This document shows positions 1-8,116 of a DNA stretch of 55,797 nucleotides, piece after piece. The stretch is from NCBI GenBank assembly GCA_025458335.1, contig JALOSQ010000005.1, positions 1 through 55,797 of the forward strand, in the 5' to 3' direction. The position numbers and the translations under genes are program-made. Source of the stretch: Ideonella sp. (GTDB taxonomy: Bacteria; Pseudomonadota; Gammaproteobacteria; Burkholderiales; Burkholderiaceae_C). Position 1 is the first letter of the stretch. Every line of letters starts with the position of its first letter. Under the pieces are notes generated by a model. That model was not told the DNA's origin. It searched no databases and saw only the letters and a list, made by a program, of their open reading frames with translations.

Positions 1-924
<924 letters not shown>

Positions 925-957
925 GCGCGGGCCACGACGCACCGCTTTGTCGCGCGA

Positions 958-1002
958 CGCCAGGAGGGGCCGGACCCGGCAGTCCGGCGCGTGCTCCTGG
1001 CG
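958..1002 (+). terminator. Two-tier hairpin downstream of argG
   Basis: Nine-base outer arms CGCCAGGAG (958-966) and CTCCTGGCG (994-1002) enclose inner arms GCCGGAC (969-975) and GTCCGGC (982-988) around a 6-nt loop. Both pairings are perfect. It lies 34 bp after the argG stop. No U-tract follows, so it may be an mRNA-stabilising structure or part of a Rho-dependent end rather than an intrinsic terminator. The rest of 925-1106 shows nothing else I can name. Confidence 0.5.
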
Positions 1003-1106
1003 ATTGAGCGCTCGCAATCCGGCGCCGCTGGGCGCAGATAGAACTCCGACGTCAGGCGGCACGAGTGCTCGCGCATCCGCGCGACGGCCGCCGAACCGGA
1101 GGACGC

Positions 1107-1532
1107 ATGCGATCGAAGGCCGTGAAGGCGTTGTGCATCGGGGTGACGAGCCTGGCTGCCGCCGGCGTCTGGGCGCAAGCGCGCGTGGACGCGGGCAAGC
1201 AGGAGTACGACTGGCACTGCGCCAGCTGCCACGGCGCCACCGGCACCGGGAACGGCGAACTGCGGAAGTTCCTGAACAAGGCGCCCAGCGATCTCACCAC
1301 GCTCAGCAAGCGCAATGGCGGCGCGTTCCCGAACCAGCTGGTCTGGGAGATCATCGACGGACGCACGGCGACGGACATCGGCCCGCACGGCACCCGCGAG
1401 ATGCCAGTGTGGGGCCAGCGCTACCGTGCCGAGGCCTTGGCCCAACCCGGCACCGCGGCCCAGCCCGAGTGGTACGTGCGCAACCGCATCGTGGCGCTGC
1501 TCGACTACCTGTCCCGCATCCAGGCAAAGTGA
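1107..1532 (+). CDS. Small secreted c-type cytochrome (single heme)
   Basis: A 141-aa mono-heme cytochrome c, presumably a periplasmic electron carrier. Residues 1-25 form a signal peptide (basic MRSK, hydrophobic core, cleavage near VWAQA). The heme-binding CASCH is at 38-42, followed by GATGTGNG as in class I cytochromes. Met99 in the REMPVWG segment is the likely sixth ligand. The start was chosen at 1107 because GGAGGA (1098-1103) sits 3 bases before it; an upstream in-frame ATG at 1065 would put 14 unneeded residues before the signal peptide. The gene stands alone between argG and a phosphodiesterase gene, so its redox partner is not shown by context. Confidence 0.85.
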   Translation: MRSKAVKALCIGVTSLAAAGVWAQARVDAGKQEYDWHCASCHGATGTGNGELRKFLNKAPSDLTTLSKRNGGAFPNQLVWEIIDGRTATDIGPHGTREMPVWGQRYRAEALAQPGTAAQPEWYVRNRIVALLDYLSRIQAK

Positions 1533-1623
1533 TCACCGCGGGCCGGGCCGGCGGCGCAGGCGCTGCGGCCACGGCCCGCCGACGGACCGGTCCGAGCCGG
1601 GGGGCACGCGGCGGCGGGTGAAG

Positions 1624-1641
1624 CGTTCAATGGATTGAACG
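1624..1641. promoter_or_regulatory. Perfect 8-bp inverted repeat upstream of the phosphodiesterase gene
   Basis: CGTTCAAT and ATTGAACG are separated by GG, giving an 18-bp dyad that is AT-rich compared with its surroundings. It sits 30 bp before the chosen ATG of the next gene, where an operator could act. A possible TTG start for that gene (1635) lies inside the dyad, which argues against using it. The regulator is unknown. Confidence 0.35.
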
Positions 1642-1670
1642 GTCCGGGTCCGGCGTGGTCACATCCGGGC

Positions 1671-2675
1671 ATGACCGTCTGCCACGCCCTCGAGCCCCGC
1701 ATCCGCCGCCGGAGACGGCCCGTCCGGCGCATCGCCATCGTCGTGTTGTTCGGCCTTGCGTCGCTGGGCGTCGGTGCCGTGGACCTCCAGGGGCATCGAG
1801 GTGCCCGCGGCCTCGCGCCGGAAAGCACGCTGGCCGGCTTCGAGGTCGCTTTGCGTCTGGGCGTGACGACACTCGAGTTCGACACGGTCGTCACGCGTGA
1901 CGGCGTGGTGATCGTCCACCATGACCGGCGCGTCAACCCGGACCATACGCGCACGTCCGGGGGGTCTTGGCTCGAGCCGCCGGGGCCGGTCATCTTCCAG
2001 TCGGACTGGGCCGACTTGCGCAACCTGGACGTCGGACGCGCCCGGCCCGGCAGCCGCACCGCCGCCACGTTCCCCCGGCAAGGCCCCGCCGACGGGCAGC
2101 GCATCCCGACGCTCGAGCAGGTCCTTGAGCAGGTGCGCGCGCTCGGCGGCGACGCCATCCGATTCAACATCGAGACCAAACTGTCGCCTGTCGCCCCGGG
2201 CGAGGGGCCAGCGCCCGAGACCTTCGCGAGGCTGGTGCTCGACGTGGCGCGGCGGCACGGGGTGCTCGACCGGGTCACGATCCAGAGCTTCGACTGGCGC
2301 ACGCTGCAGGCCGTCCAGCGCCTTGCACCCGAAGTCCCGACCGCCTACCTCACGTCGCAGCAGGACTGGGGGCCGGGCGTCACCGACGGGGTCTGGACCG
2401 CCGGCCTTCGCCTCGCCGACCATGGCAGCGTGCCGCGCATGGTCAAGGCGGCCGGCGGCGCGATCTGGTCGCCGTTCCACGGCGATCTCACCGCCGACCT
2501 CGTGCGCGAAGCCCAGGCGCTGGGCCTGCGCGTCGCGCCGTGGACGGTCAACGAGCCGGTCCACATCCGCCGCGTCCTCGACTTCGGCGTCGACGCGCTG
2601 ATCACCGACTACCCGGACCGCGCCCGGGCCGAGTTGGCGGCGCGCGGACTGCCGCTGCCTGCGCCTTTGCGCTGA
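1671..2675 (+). CDS. Exported glycerophosphodiester phosphodiesterase (GDPD family)
   Basis: Hydrolyses glycerophosphodiesters to glycerol-3-phosphate and an alcohol. The 334-aa product has an N-terminal arginine-rich stretch and a hydrophobic segment (residues 20-37), so it is probably exported or membrane-anchored. The family signature GHRGARGLAPEST starts at residue 41. The expected metal and catalytic residues are visible: His42 and Arg43, Glu69 and Asp71 in LEFD, and His84 in VHHD. A C-terminal GVDALITDYPD segment also fits the family. ATG 1671 was preferred over a TTG at 1635 that lies in an inverted repeat, although neither has a clear ribosome binding site. The length and the TSGGSW/PG insert after the HHD motif fit the GlpQ/UgpQ superfamily; I cannot tell the two apart. 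Confidence 0.85.
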   Translation: MTVCHALEPRIRRRRRPVRRIAIVVLFGLASLGVGAVDLQGHRGARGLAPESTLAGFEVALRLGVTTLEFDTVVTRDGVVIVHHDRRVNPDHTRTSGGSWLEPPGPVIFQSDWADLRNLDVGRARPGSRTAATFPRQGPADGQRIPTLEQVLEQVRALGGDAIRFNIETKLSPVAPGEGPAPETFARLVLDVARRHGVLDRVTIQSFDWRTLQAVQRLAPEVPTAYLTSQQDWGPGVTDGVWTAGLRLADHGSVPRMVKAAGGAIWSPFHGDLTADLVREAQALGLRVAPWTVNEPVHIRRVLDFGVDALITDYPDRARAELAARGLPLPAPLR

Positions 2676-2737
2676 CCCCGGCGTCCACCGCGCCCCGTGG
2701 CGCTGCGCCGCGTCGCGGCGGCCAGCCCACAAACGCG

Positions 2738-2770
2738 ACGGCCCGGGCACGACGAGCGCACCCGGGCCGT
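2738..2770. terminator. Hairpin between convergent genes
   Basis: Perfect 10-bp arms ACGGCCCGGG (2738-2747) and CCCGGGCCGT (2761-2770) around a 13-nt loop, placed between the stop of the phosphodiesterase gene and the stop of the FAS1 gene. The flanks are only weakly T-rich (CGTTTG on the minus-strand side), so it may serve both directions without being a textbook intrinsic terminator. Confidence 0.5.
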
Positions 2771-2788
2771 GGCTTCATGCCGCGATGG

Positions 2789-5521
2789 TCAGCGCGGCGG
2801 CAGGATCACGCGGTCGATCACGTGGATCACGCCGTTGCTGGCCGCCACGTCGGTCGCGACGATGCGCGAGGTGCGGTGGCGGGCGTCGGTGATCTGCAGC
2901 GGCGACGCGGAGATCGTGAAGCGCCCACCCTGCACGGTCGTGACCGGCTGGCCGAACGGGATGCCGCTGGACAGCACCTGCCCCCGCACCACGTGGTAGG
3001 TCAGCACCCGGGTCAGCAGCGCCCGGTCGGCGAGCAGCTGGGCCTGGGTCAGGTGCAGCTCGTGCAGCAGCGCAGCGAAGGCCTCGTTGGTCGGCGCGAA
3101 CACCGTGAAGGTCTCCGAGGTCAGCGTGTCGGCGAGGCCGGCCGCGTTGATCGCCGCCACCAGGATGCTGAACTGCGGCTGCGACATCGCCACCTGCACC
3201 AGGTTGCGGGTCGTCGGCAGGATCACCCGGTCGATCGTGTGCACCACGCCGTTGGACGCCAGCGCATCGGTTGCCGTGATGTTGGCCACACGGCCGCGCG
3301 CGTCGCGCAGCTTGGGGCCGCCGGTCAGGTCGACCACCACCGGCTGGCCGTTGACCGTCGCCACCGCCAGCTCGTCGCGCAGGTCGCCTGCGAGCACCTG
3401 GCCCGACAGCACGTGATAGCGCAGCACAGCGGTGAGCAGCGGGGTGTTGGCCAGCAGCGCATCCTTGCTGATGCCCAGCTCGGTCAGCAGCGCCGCGAAC
3501 GCCGCGTTGGTCGGCGCGAACACGGTGAACGGACCGGCCGCCTTGAGCGTGTCGACCAGATTGGCCGCCACGACCGCCTCGACCAGGATGCTGAACTGCG
3601 GCAGCGACTGGGCCAGCTGCACGAGGTCCGGCACGACCACCGGCGCTGGCGGCGGCGGGGGCGGCGTCTCGGGACGCGGCAGGATCACGCGGTCGATCAC
3701 GTGGATCACACCGTTGGTCGCGAGCACGTCCGTGGCGACGATGTTGGCGACGCGGCCGCGGGCGTCGCGGATCTTCGCCCCGCCGTCGAGGTCGATCGCG
3801 ATCGACTGGCCCTGAACCGTGGGCACCGACAGCTCATCGCGGAGGTCGCCCGCGAGCACGCGCTGGCCCAGCACGTGGTAGGTGAGCACCGCGGTGAGAA
3901 GCGGCCGGTTGGCGAACAGCGCCTCCTTGGTCACGCCCAGTTCACCCAGCAGGGCCACGAAGGCGTCGTTGGTCGGCGCGAACACGGTGAGCGGGCCGGG
4001 GCCCGACAGCGTCGCACCCAGGCCGGCCGTCTCGACCGCCTCGACCAGCAGGCTGAACTGCGGCAGCGAGCGGGCGATCTCGACCAGGTTGCGGAACTCC
4101 GGCGCCTGCGGCAGCAGGACCTTGTCGATCACGTGCACCACGCCATTGGCGCCCTGCACGTTGGTCGCGACGATGTTCGACGTGCGGCCGCGGGCGTCGA
4201 CGATCTTTGCGCCACCGTCGAGGTCGAAGCGGATCGCCTGGCCCTGCACGGTCGTCGCGGTCGCGTCGTCGCGCAGGTCGGCGGCGAGCGTGCGCTGGTT
4301 GCCCAGCACGTGGTACGTCAACACCGCGGCGAGCAGCGCGCGGTTGCCGAACAGCGCCTCCTTGGTCACCCCGAGTTCACCCAGCAGGGCCACGAAGGCG
4401 TCGTTGGTCGGGGCGAACACCGTGAACGGGCCGGTGCCCGACAGCGTCTCGGCCAGGCCGGCCGCCACTACCGCTTCGACGAGCAGGCTGAACTGCGGCA
4501 GCGACTGCGCGATCTGCACGATCGAGCGGTCGGACGGCAGCACGACGCGGTCGATCAGGTGCACCACGCCGTTGCGGGCGCGCAGGTCGGCCTGGACGAC
4601 CGACGCGCTGCGGCCGCGGGCATCCGTGAGCGTCACCGCCGGTTTGCGCGGCGTGCCGGCCACGTCGACGGTCAGCGCCTGCCCCTCGACGGTCACCAGG
4701 GTCTCGCCATCGTCCAGGTCGCGTGCCCGCTGGCGCGTGGCCAGCACGTGGTAGGTCAGCACCTGCGTGAGCAGCGGCTTGTTGGCCAGCAGTTGCTCGG
4801 CCGTCAGGTTGAGCTCGGCGAGCAGCGCGGCAAAGGCCTTGTCGGTCGGCGCGAACACCGTGAAGGTGCCGGTGCCGCGCAGCGTCGCCTCGAGGCCTGC
4901 CGCCTTCACCGCGGCCTCCAGGATCGAGGTTTCGGGCAGTCGCTTGATCACCGAGAACACATTCGGGCGCACCAGCGGCGCCTTGAGCTGGTGGAGCACG
5001 CCATTGGCAGCCTTGATATCGGCGCGGCCGACCTCGACGCCTTCGATGAACAGCTTGCCTCCCTCCACACTCACGGACAGTTCTTCGCCGTTGAGGTTTC
5101 GCACCACGAACGAACGCGGGGCCGACAGCGCCTGCGCACGGCCGGCCGCCGCGGCGGTCGCCTGCTCAGCGGCCGCGGCCTGCAGGCCCTCGGCGAGCAC
5201 GGCGGCGTCGAGCACGTGCGACTTGAGGAAGTCCTCCAGCGCCTCGCGGTTCTCGGGCCGGCGCAGCTCGGCCAGGTCGTCGGCGTAGGGCGCCAGGGCC
5301 TCGTCGGTGGGCGCCAGCAGGGTCAGGGCGGGCGCGCTGCGCATCAGGCCGGTCATGCCGGCGCTGTCGAGGGCCTGGACCATCGTCTGCGCATTGGCCA
5401 CGGAGCGAGCGGTGTCCGCCAGGTCGGCGGGCGCGCTGGTGTCGCCGCCGCCGCCGCCGCAGGCCGCCAGGAAGGCAGCGCCGGCCACACTGGCGGCGAA
5501 CAGCCGGAGAAGTCGCTTCAT
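2789..5521 (-). CDS. Lipoprotein with six FAS1 (fasciclin) domains
   Basis: A 910-aa exported lipoprotein, probably an adhesin or matrix protein. The start at 5521 gives MKRLLRLFAASVAG and a lipobox LAAC followed by a glycine run; GGGGAG lies 8 bases upstream. Six FAS1 repeats follow at about residues 40-180, 185-325, 327-470, 473-615, 628-770 and 772-910. Each of repeats 2-6 has the FTVFAPT(N/D) box near its start and an NGVVH-type box followed by IDRVILP near its end. A proline run (PPPPPP) links repeats 4 and 5. Repeat 1 is the most divergent, with LTLLAPTDEAL instead of the usual box. Repeats 3 and 4 are almost identical in places, also at DNA level, which points to recent duplication. 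The function is inferred only from the fold. Confidence 0.88.
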   Translation of the reverse strand: MKRLLRLFAASVAGAAFLAACGGGGGDTSAPADLADTARSVANAQTMVQALDSAGMTGLMRSAPALTLLAPTDEALAPYADDLAELRRPENREALEDFLKSHVLDAAVLAEGLQAAAAEQATAAAAGRAQALSAPRSFVVRNLNGEELSVSVEGGKLFIEGVEVGRADIKAANGVLHQLKAPLVRPNVFSVIKRLPETSILEAAVKAAGLEATLRGTGTFTVFAPTDKAFAALLAELNLTAEQLLANKPLLTQVLTYHVLATRQRARDLDDGETLVTVEGQALTVDVAGTPRKPAVTLTDARGRSASVVQADLRARNGVVHLIDRVVLPSDRSIVQIAQSLPQFSLLVEAVVAAGLAETLSGTGPFTVFAPTNDAFVALLGELGVTKEALFGNRALLAAVLTYHVLGNQRTLAADLRDDATATTVQGQAIRFDLDGGAKIVDARGRTSNIVATNVQGANGVVHVIDKVLLPQAPEFRNLVEIARSLPQFSLLVEAVETAGLGATLSGPGPLTVFAPTNDAFVALLGELGVTKEALFANRPLLTAVLTYHVLGQRVLAGDLRDELSVPTVQGQSIAIDLDGGAKIRDARGRVANIVATDVLATNGVIHVIDRVILPRPETPPPPPPAPVVVPDLVQLAQSLPQFSILVEAVVAANLVDTLKAAGPFTVFAPTNAAFAALLTELGISKDALLANTPLLTAVLRYHVLSGQVLAGDLRDELAVATVNGQPVVVDLTGGPKLRDARGRVANITATDALASNGVVHTIDRVILPTTRNLVQVAMSQPQFSILVAAINAAGLADTLTSETFTVFAPTNEAFAALLHELHLTQAQLLADRALLTRVLTYHVVRGQVLSSGIPFGQPVTTVQGGRFTISASPLQITDARHRTSRIVATDVAASNGVIHVIDRVILPPR
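3909..4448. repeat. Pair of near-identical 105-bp direct repeats within the FAS1 gene
   Basis: Copy A (3909-4013) and copy B (4344-4448) differ at only about 7 of 105 positions by my alignment and lie exactly 435 bp (145 codons, one domain) apart. They encode the FTVFAPT-containing start of repeats 4 and 3. The other repeats are more diverged. Confidence 0.8.
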
Positions 5522-5693
5522 CGGAGGGTCTCCCCGTCGGTGAACTGGTTCGGTACCCGGCTGCCAGGGCGGCCGGACGCGGGCTGCACCCGGGCGCATG
5601 GCCCAAGATGCAGACCGCACGGTACTCGAAAGATACCGCTTAGTTCACTTGTGACCCTGCCGTCTACTTGGGTACTCCTCCGTCAGCACGACG
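5522..5693. other. Intergenic region upstream of the FAS1 gene
   Basis: 172 bp between the FAS1 start and the murB stop, both on the minus strand, so it must hold the end of the murB transcript and probably the FAS1 promoter. The only structure I see is an imperfect dyad at 5620-5638 (CGGTACTC, GAAA loop, GATACCG). I cannot assign a convincing -35/-10 pair. Confidence 0.3.
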
Positions 5694-6719
5694 TCACACC
5701 ACGACCGGCTCCGTTTCGAGCCGGATGCCGAATCGCCCGTATACGCTCTCCTGAATGGCCTGCGCCAGGGTCATCACCTCGCTGCCGATGGCGCCGCCTC
5801 GATTCACCAGCACCAAGGCCTGCTTCTCGTACACGCCCGCCTGACCGATCGACTTCCCCTTCCAGCCGCAGGCGTCGATCATCCAGCCCGCCGCCAGCTT
5901 GACCGTGCCGTCGGGCAGCGGGTAATGCACGATGCCCGGATCGCGGCCGATGATGTCGCGGCACTGCTCGGCGCTGACCACCGGGTTCTTGAAGAAGCTG
6001 CCGGCGTTGCCGACCTGACCCGGATCCGGCAGTTTCGAACGGCGGATGTCGCACACCCAGTCGAACACCTGCCGCGGCGTCGGGTCCGTGATCCCGGACT
6101 CCGCCCGCTTGCGCTCGAGTTCCAGGTACCCGAGCACCGGCTGCCACGGCCGCGGGAGGCGGAAGCGCACGCGCGTGATCACGCTTCGCCCGGCCAGCGC
6201 GTGCTTGAACACGCTGTCGCGGTACCCGAACGCGCAGATCGACGCCCCGAGGGTCACCGACCGCCCGGTGACGAGGTCGACCGCGTCGAGCGACTCGAAG
6301 CGATCCTTGAACTCGACACCGTAGGCCCCGATGTTCTGCACGGGCGCGGCCCCGACCGTGCCGGGTATCAGCGCCAGGTTCTCCAGGCCCGGCCAGCCCT
6401 GCCGGAGCGTCCAGTCGACAAACCCGTGCCACGGCTCGCCGGCGCCGGCCTCGACGACCCAGGCGTCTTCGGTCTCGCGCACCAATCGGCACCCCGGCAC
6501 CTCGACCTTCACGACGACCTGCGGCATGTCGCGCGTCAGGATGATGTTGCTGCCGCCGCCCAGGATGAACTTCGCGGACCGGCCGAGCTCCGGGTGGTCG
6601 ACCATCCGGCGCACGTCGGCGTCGCTGGTCACGCGCACGAGCGTGTGTGCGACCGCCGGCAGGCCGAAGGTGTTGTACGGCTTGAGGCTCACGCCGTGTT
6701 CGAGGCGCAGGGGGGGCAT
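5694..6719 (-). CDS. murB: UDP-N-acetylenolpyruvoylglucosamine reductase
   Basis: Uses FAD and NADPH to reduce UDP-GlcNAc-enolpyruvate to UDP-MurNAc in cytosolic peptidoglycan precursor synthesis. With the start at 6719 the protein is 341 aa, essentially the length of E. coli MurB (type I). Visible signatures are the N-terminal [12 protein letters not shown], the FAD-binding GGGSNI (54-58), [16 protein letters not shown], the catalytic-serine segment [10 protein letters not shown] and a C-terminal Glu in RLETEP. Longer in-frame starts upstream would extend into the divergent yajQ and add unrelated residues. The 58-bp gap to yajQ must contain both promoters. Confidence 0.95.
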   Translation of the reverse strand: MPPLRLEHGVSLKPYNTFGLPAVAHTLVRVTSDADVRRMVDHPELGRSAKFILGGGSNIILTRDMPQVVVKVEVPGCRLVRETEDAWVVEAGAGEPWHGFVDWTLRQGWPGLENLALIPGTVGAAPVQNIGAYGVEFKDRFESLDAVDLVTGRSVTLGASICAFGYRDSVFKHALAGRSVITRVRFRLPRPWQPVLGYLELERKRAESGITDPTPRQVFDWVCDIRRSKLPDPGQVGNAGSFFKNPVVSAEQCRDIIGRDPGIVHYPLPDGTVKLAAGWMIDACGWKGKSIGQAGVYEKQALVLVNRGGAIGSEVMTLAQAIQESVYGRFGIRLETEPVVV

Positions 6720-6777
6720 GGCAGAATTTTCGGCTGCTTGGAGGAAGGGCCGGTCGCCCGCGACCCGGCCATGCATC

Positions 6778-7266
6778 ATGCCCAGCTTCGACACCGTCCT
6801 CGAACCGAATCTCGTCGAGATCCGCAACGCCGTCGACCAGGCGTCCAAGGAGGTCGGCACCCGCTTCGACTTCAAGGGAACGTCGGCCCGGGTCGAGCTC
6901 AAGGACAAGGAGGTCACCGTCTACGGTGACACCGACTTCCAGATCGGGCAGGTCCTCGACATCCTGACCGCCAAGCTCACCAAGCGCAGCGTCGACATCC
7001 GCTTCGTCGACCGCAGCGCCAAGATCGAGAAGATCGGCGGCGACAAGGTCAAGCAGGTGCTCAAGATCCGGGAAGGCGTGGACAGCGACACGGGCAAGAA
7101 GATCCAGGGCGTCGTGAAGCAGAGCAAACTGAAGGTGCAGGCGTCGATCCAGGGCGACGTGGTGCGCGTCACTGGCGCCAAGCGGGACGACCTGCAGGCG
7201 GCCATCGCGCTGATCCGCAAGGAGATCGCCGATGCGCCGCTGGGTTTCACCAACTTCCGCGACTGA
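6778..7266 (+). CDS. yajQ: YajQ-family nucleotide-binding protein
   Basis: A 162-aa member of the conserved YajQ (UPF0234) family, which binds nucleotides; some homologues are reported cyclic-di-GMP effectors. It begins [20 protein letters not shown] and ends LGFTNFRD, both family hallmarks, and contains the two alpha-beta repeats of the family (RFDFKG early, KVQASIQGD late). ATG 6778 was chosen over ATG 6771 (a different frame) and over longer in-frame starts because homologues begin at MPSFD. It is divergent from murB and followed after 76 bp by a protease gene on the same strand. Its role in this organism cannot be read from context. Confidence 0.93.
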   Translation: MPSFDTVLEPNLVEIRNAVDQASKEVGTRFDFKGTSARVELKDKEVTVYGDTDFQIGQVLDILTAKLTKRSVDIRFVDRSAKIEKIGGDKVKQVLKIREGVDSDTGKKIQGVVKQSKLKVQASIQGDVVRVTGAKRDDLQAAIALIRKEIADAPLGFTNFRD

Positions 7267-7342
7267 CCACCGGTGCGTCACGCCGGGACGTCCAGCCTCC
7301 TCCTACGGATGGCCGCTCCGACCTCGTCTTGAACCTGTCCCG

Positions 7343-8044
7343 ATGACCGAGCCCCGCCGCCGTCGCCTGTCCGCCATGCTCAAGGCCCTGACCGTGACCG
7401 CGTCCCTCGCGCTGTCCCTGGGCGTCGCTCCGCCGGTTCACGCACAACCGGCCGGCGACGGCACGCGGGTCGCGCTCAGCGGCAGCCTTGGGACGAAGGC
7501 ATTGCTGGTCATCAACGGGGTGCCCCGCACGGTGTCCACCGGCGATACCGTCGACGGCGTGCGGTTGCTGTCGGTGCGCGGCGACCAGGCCGAGGTGGCC
7601 GTTGATGGCCGGCGCGTCGCGCTGCGCATTGGCGCGGCCCCGGTGAATCTGAGCGGCGAGCCCACGCCGGGGACCGGCCGGCGCATCGTGCTCACCGCTG
7701 ACCGTGGTGGCCACTTCTGGTCCGACGGCACGGTCAACGGCCGCTTCGCGCGCTTCATGGTGGACACCGGCGCCACGATGGTCTCGATGAGCCAGTCCGA
7801 CGCCGAGAGGATCGGCCTGAACTTTCGGGACGCGCCGCGGGGCGTCGTTCGCACGGCCAACGGCGACGTCCCGGCCCACCGGGTCATCCTCGACTCGATC
7901 CGGGTCGGCGACGTGCTCGTGCGCTCGGTCGAGGCCGTCGTGATCCCGACCGCGATGGATCACGTGCTGCTGGGCAACAGTTTCCTCGTCCGCTTCCAGA
8001 TGCGGCGGGAAAACGACCGGATGGAACTCGACCGCAAGCCCTGA
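7343..8044 (+). CDS. Exported retropepsin-like aspartic protease
   Basis: A 233-aa protein with a signal peptide (RRRR, hydrophobic stretch, cleavage near VHAQP at about residue 34). The C-terminal half is a single-lobe aspartyl protease domain of the clan AA type. The active-site motif FMVDTGATMVSMS places the catalytic Asp at residue 141, and HVLLGNSFL near the end matches the family's second hydrophobic-Gly segment. As with other single-lobe enzymes it should act as a dimer. Residues 35-105 form a separate small beta-rich region of unknown role. Starts at 7343 and 7376 are both possible; the longer one gives a better positively charged signal-peptide n-region. The substrate is unknown. Confidence 0.85.
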   Translation: MTEPRRRRLSAMLKALTVTASLALSLGVAPPVHAQPAGDGTRVALSGSLGTKALLVINGVPRTVSTGDTVDGVRLLSVRGDQAEVAVDGRRVALRIGAAPVNLSGEPTPGTGRRIVLTADRGGHFWSDGTVNGRFARFMVDTGATMVSMSQSDAERIGLNFRDAPRGVVRTANGDVPAHRVILDSIRVGDVLVRSVEAVVIPTAMDHVLLGNSFLVRFQMRRENDRMELDRKP

Positions 8045-8071
8045 CCGGCCCCGCCCGCCCTGTACGTACCA

Positions 8072-8103
8072 CGGGCCCGACGGCCGGATGGACCGCCGGC
8101 CCG
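8072..8103. terminator. GC-rich hairpin between convergent genes
   Basis: Outer arms CGGGCC (8072-8077) and GGCCCG (8098-8103), with inner CGG/CGG pairing to CCG/CCG around an ATGGA loop. It lies between the stops of the protease gene (+) and prpE (-). There is no T-tract, so the terminator role is inferred from position. Confidence 0.35.
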
Positions 8104-8116
8104 ATGGCGCCCACGG

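Noticed and set aside
2540-5902. Very long open frame on the plus strand opposite the FAS1 gene, with further ones opposite ftsH, addAB and the nuo genes
   Set aside because: These are composition shadows: in 70% GC DNA the frames opposite a real gene lose their stops. Their products are low-complexity, rich in Arg, His or Ala, and match no family, while the opposite strand has clear conserved proteins.
6717-6740. AT-rich hexamer near the murB start as another leaderless promoter
   Set aside because: The best box, AATTCT, is only 3 nt from the ATG and does not have the 6-7 nt spacing of the other genes, so I left it out of that set.
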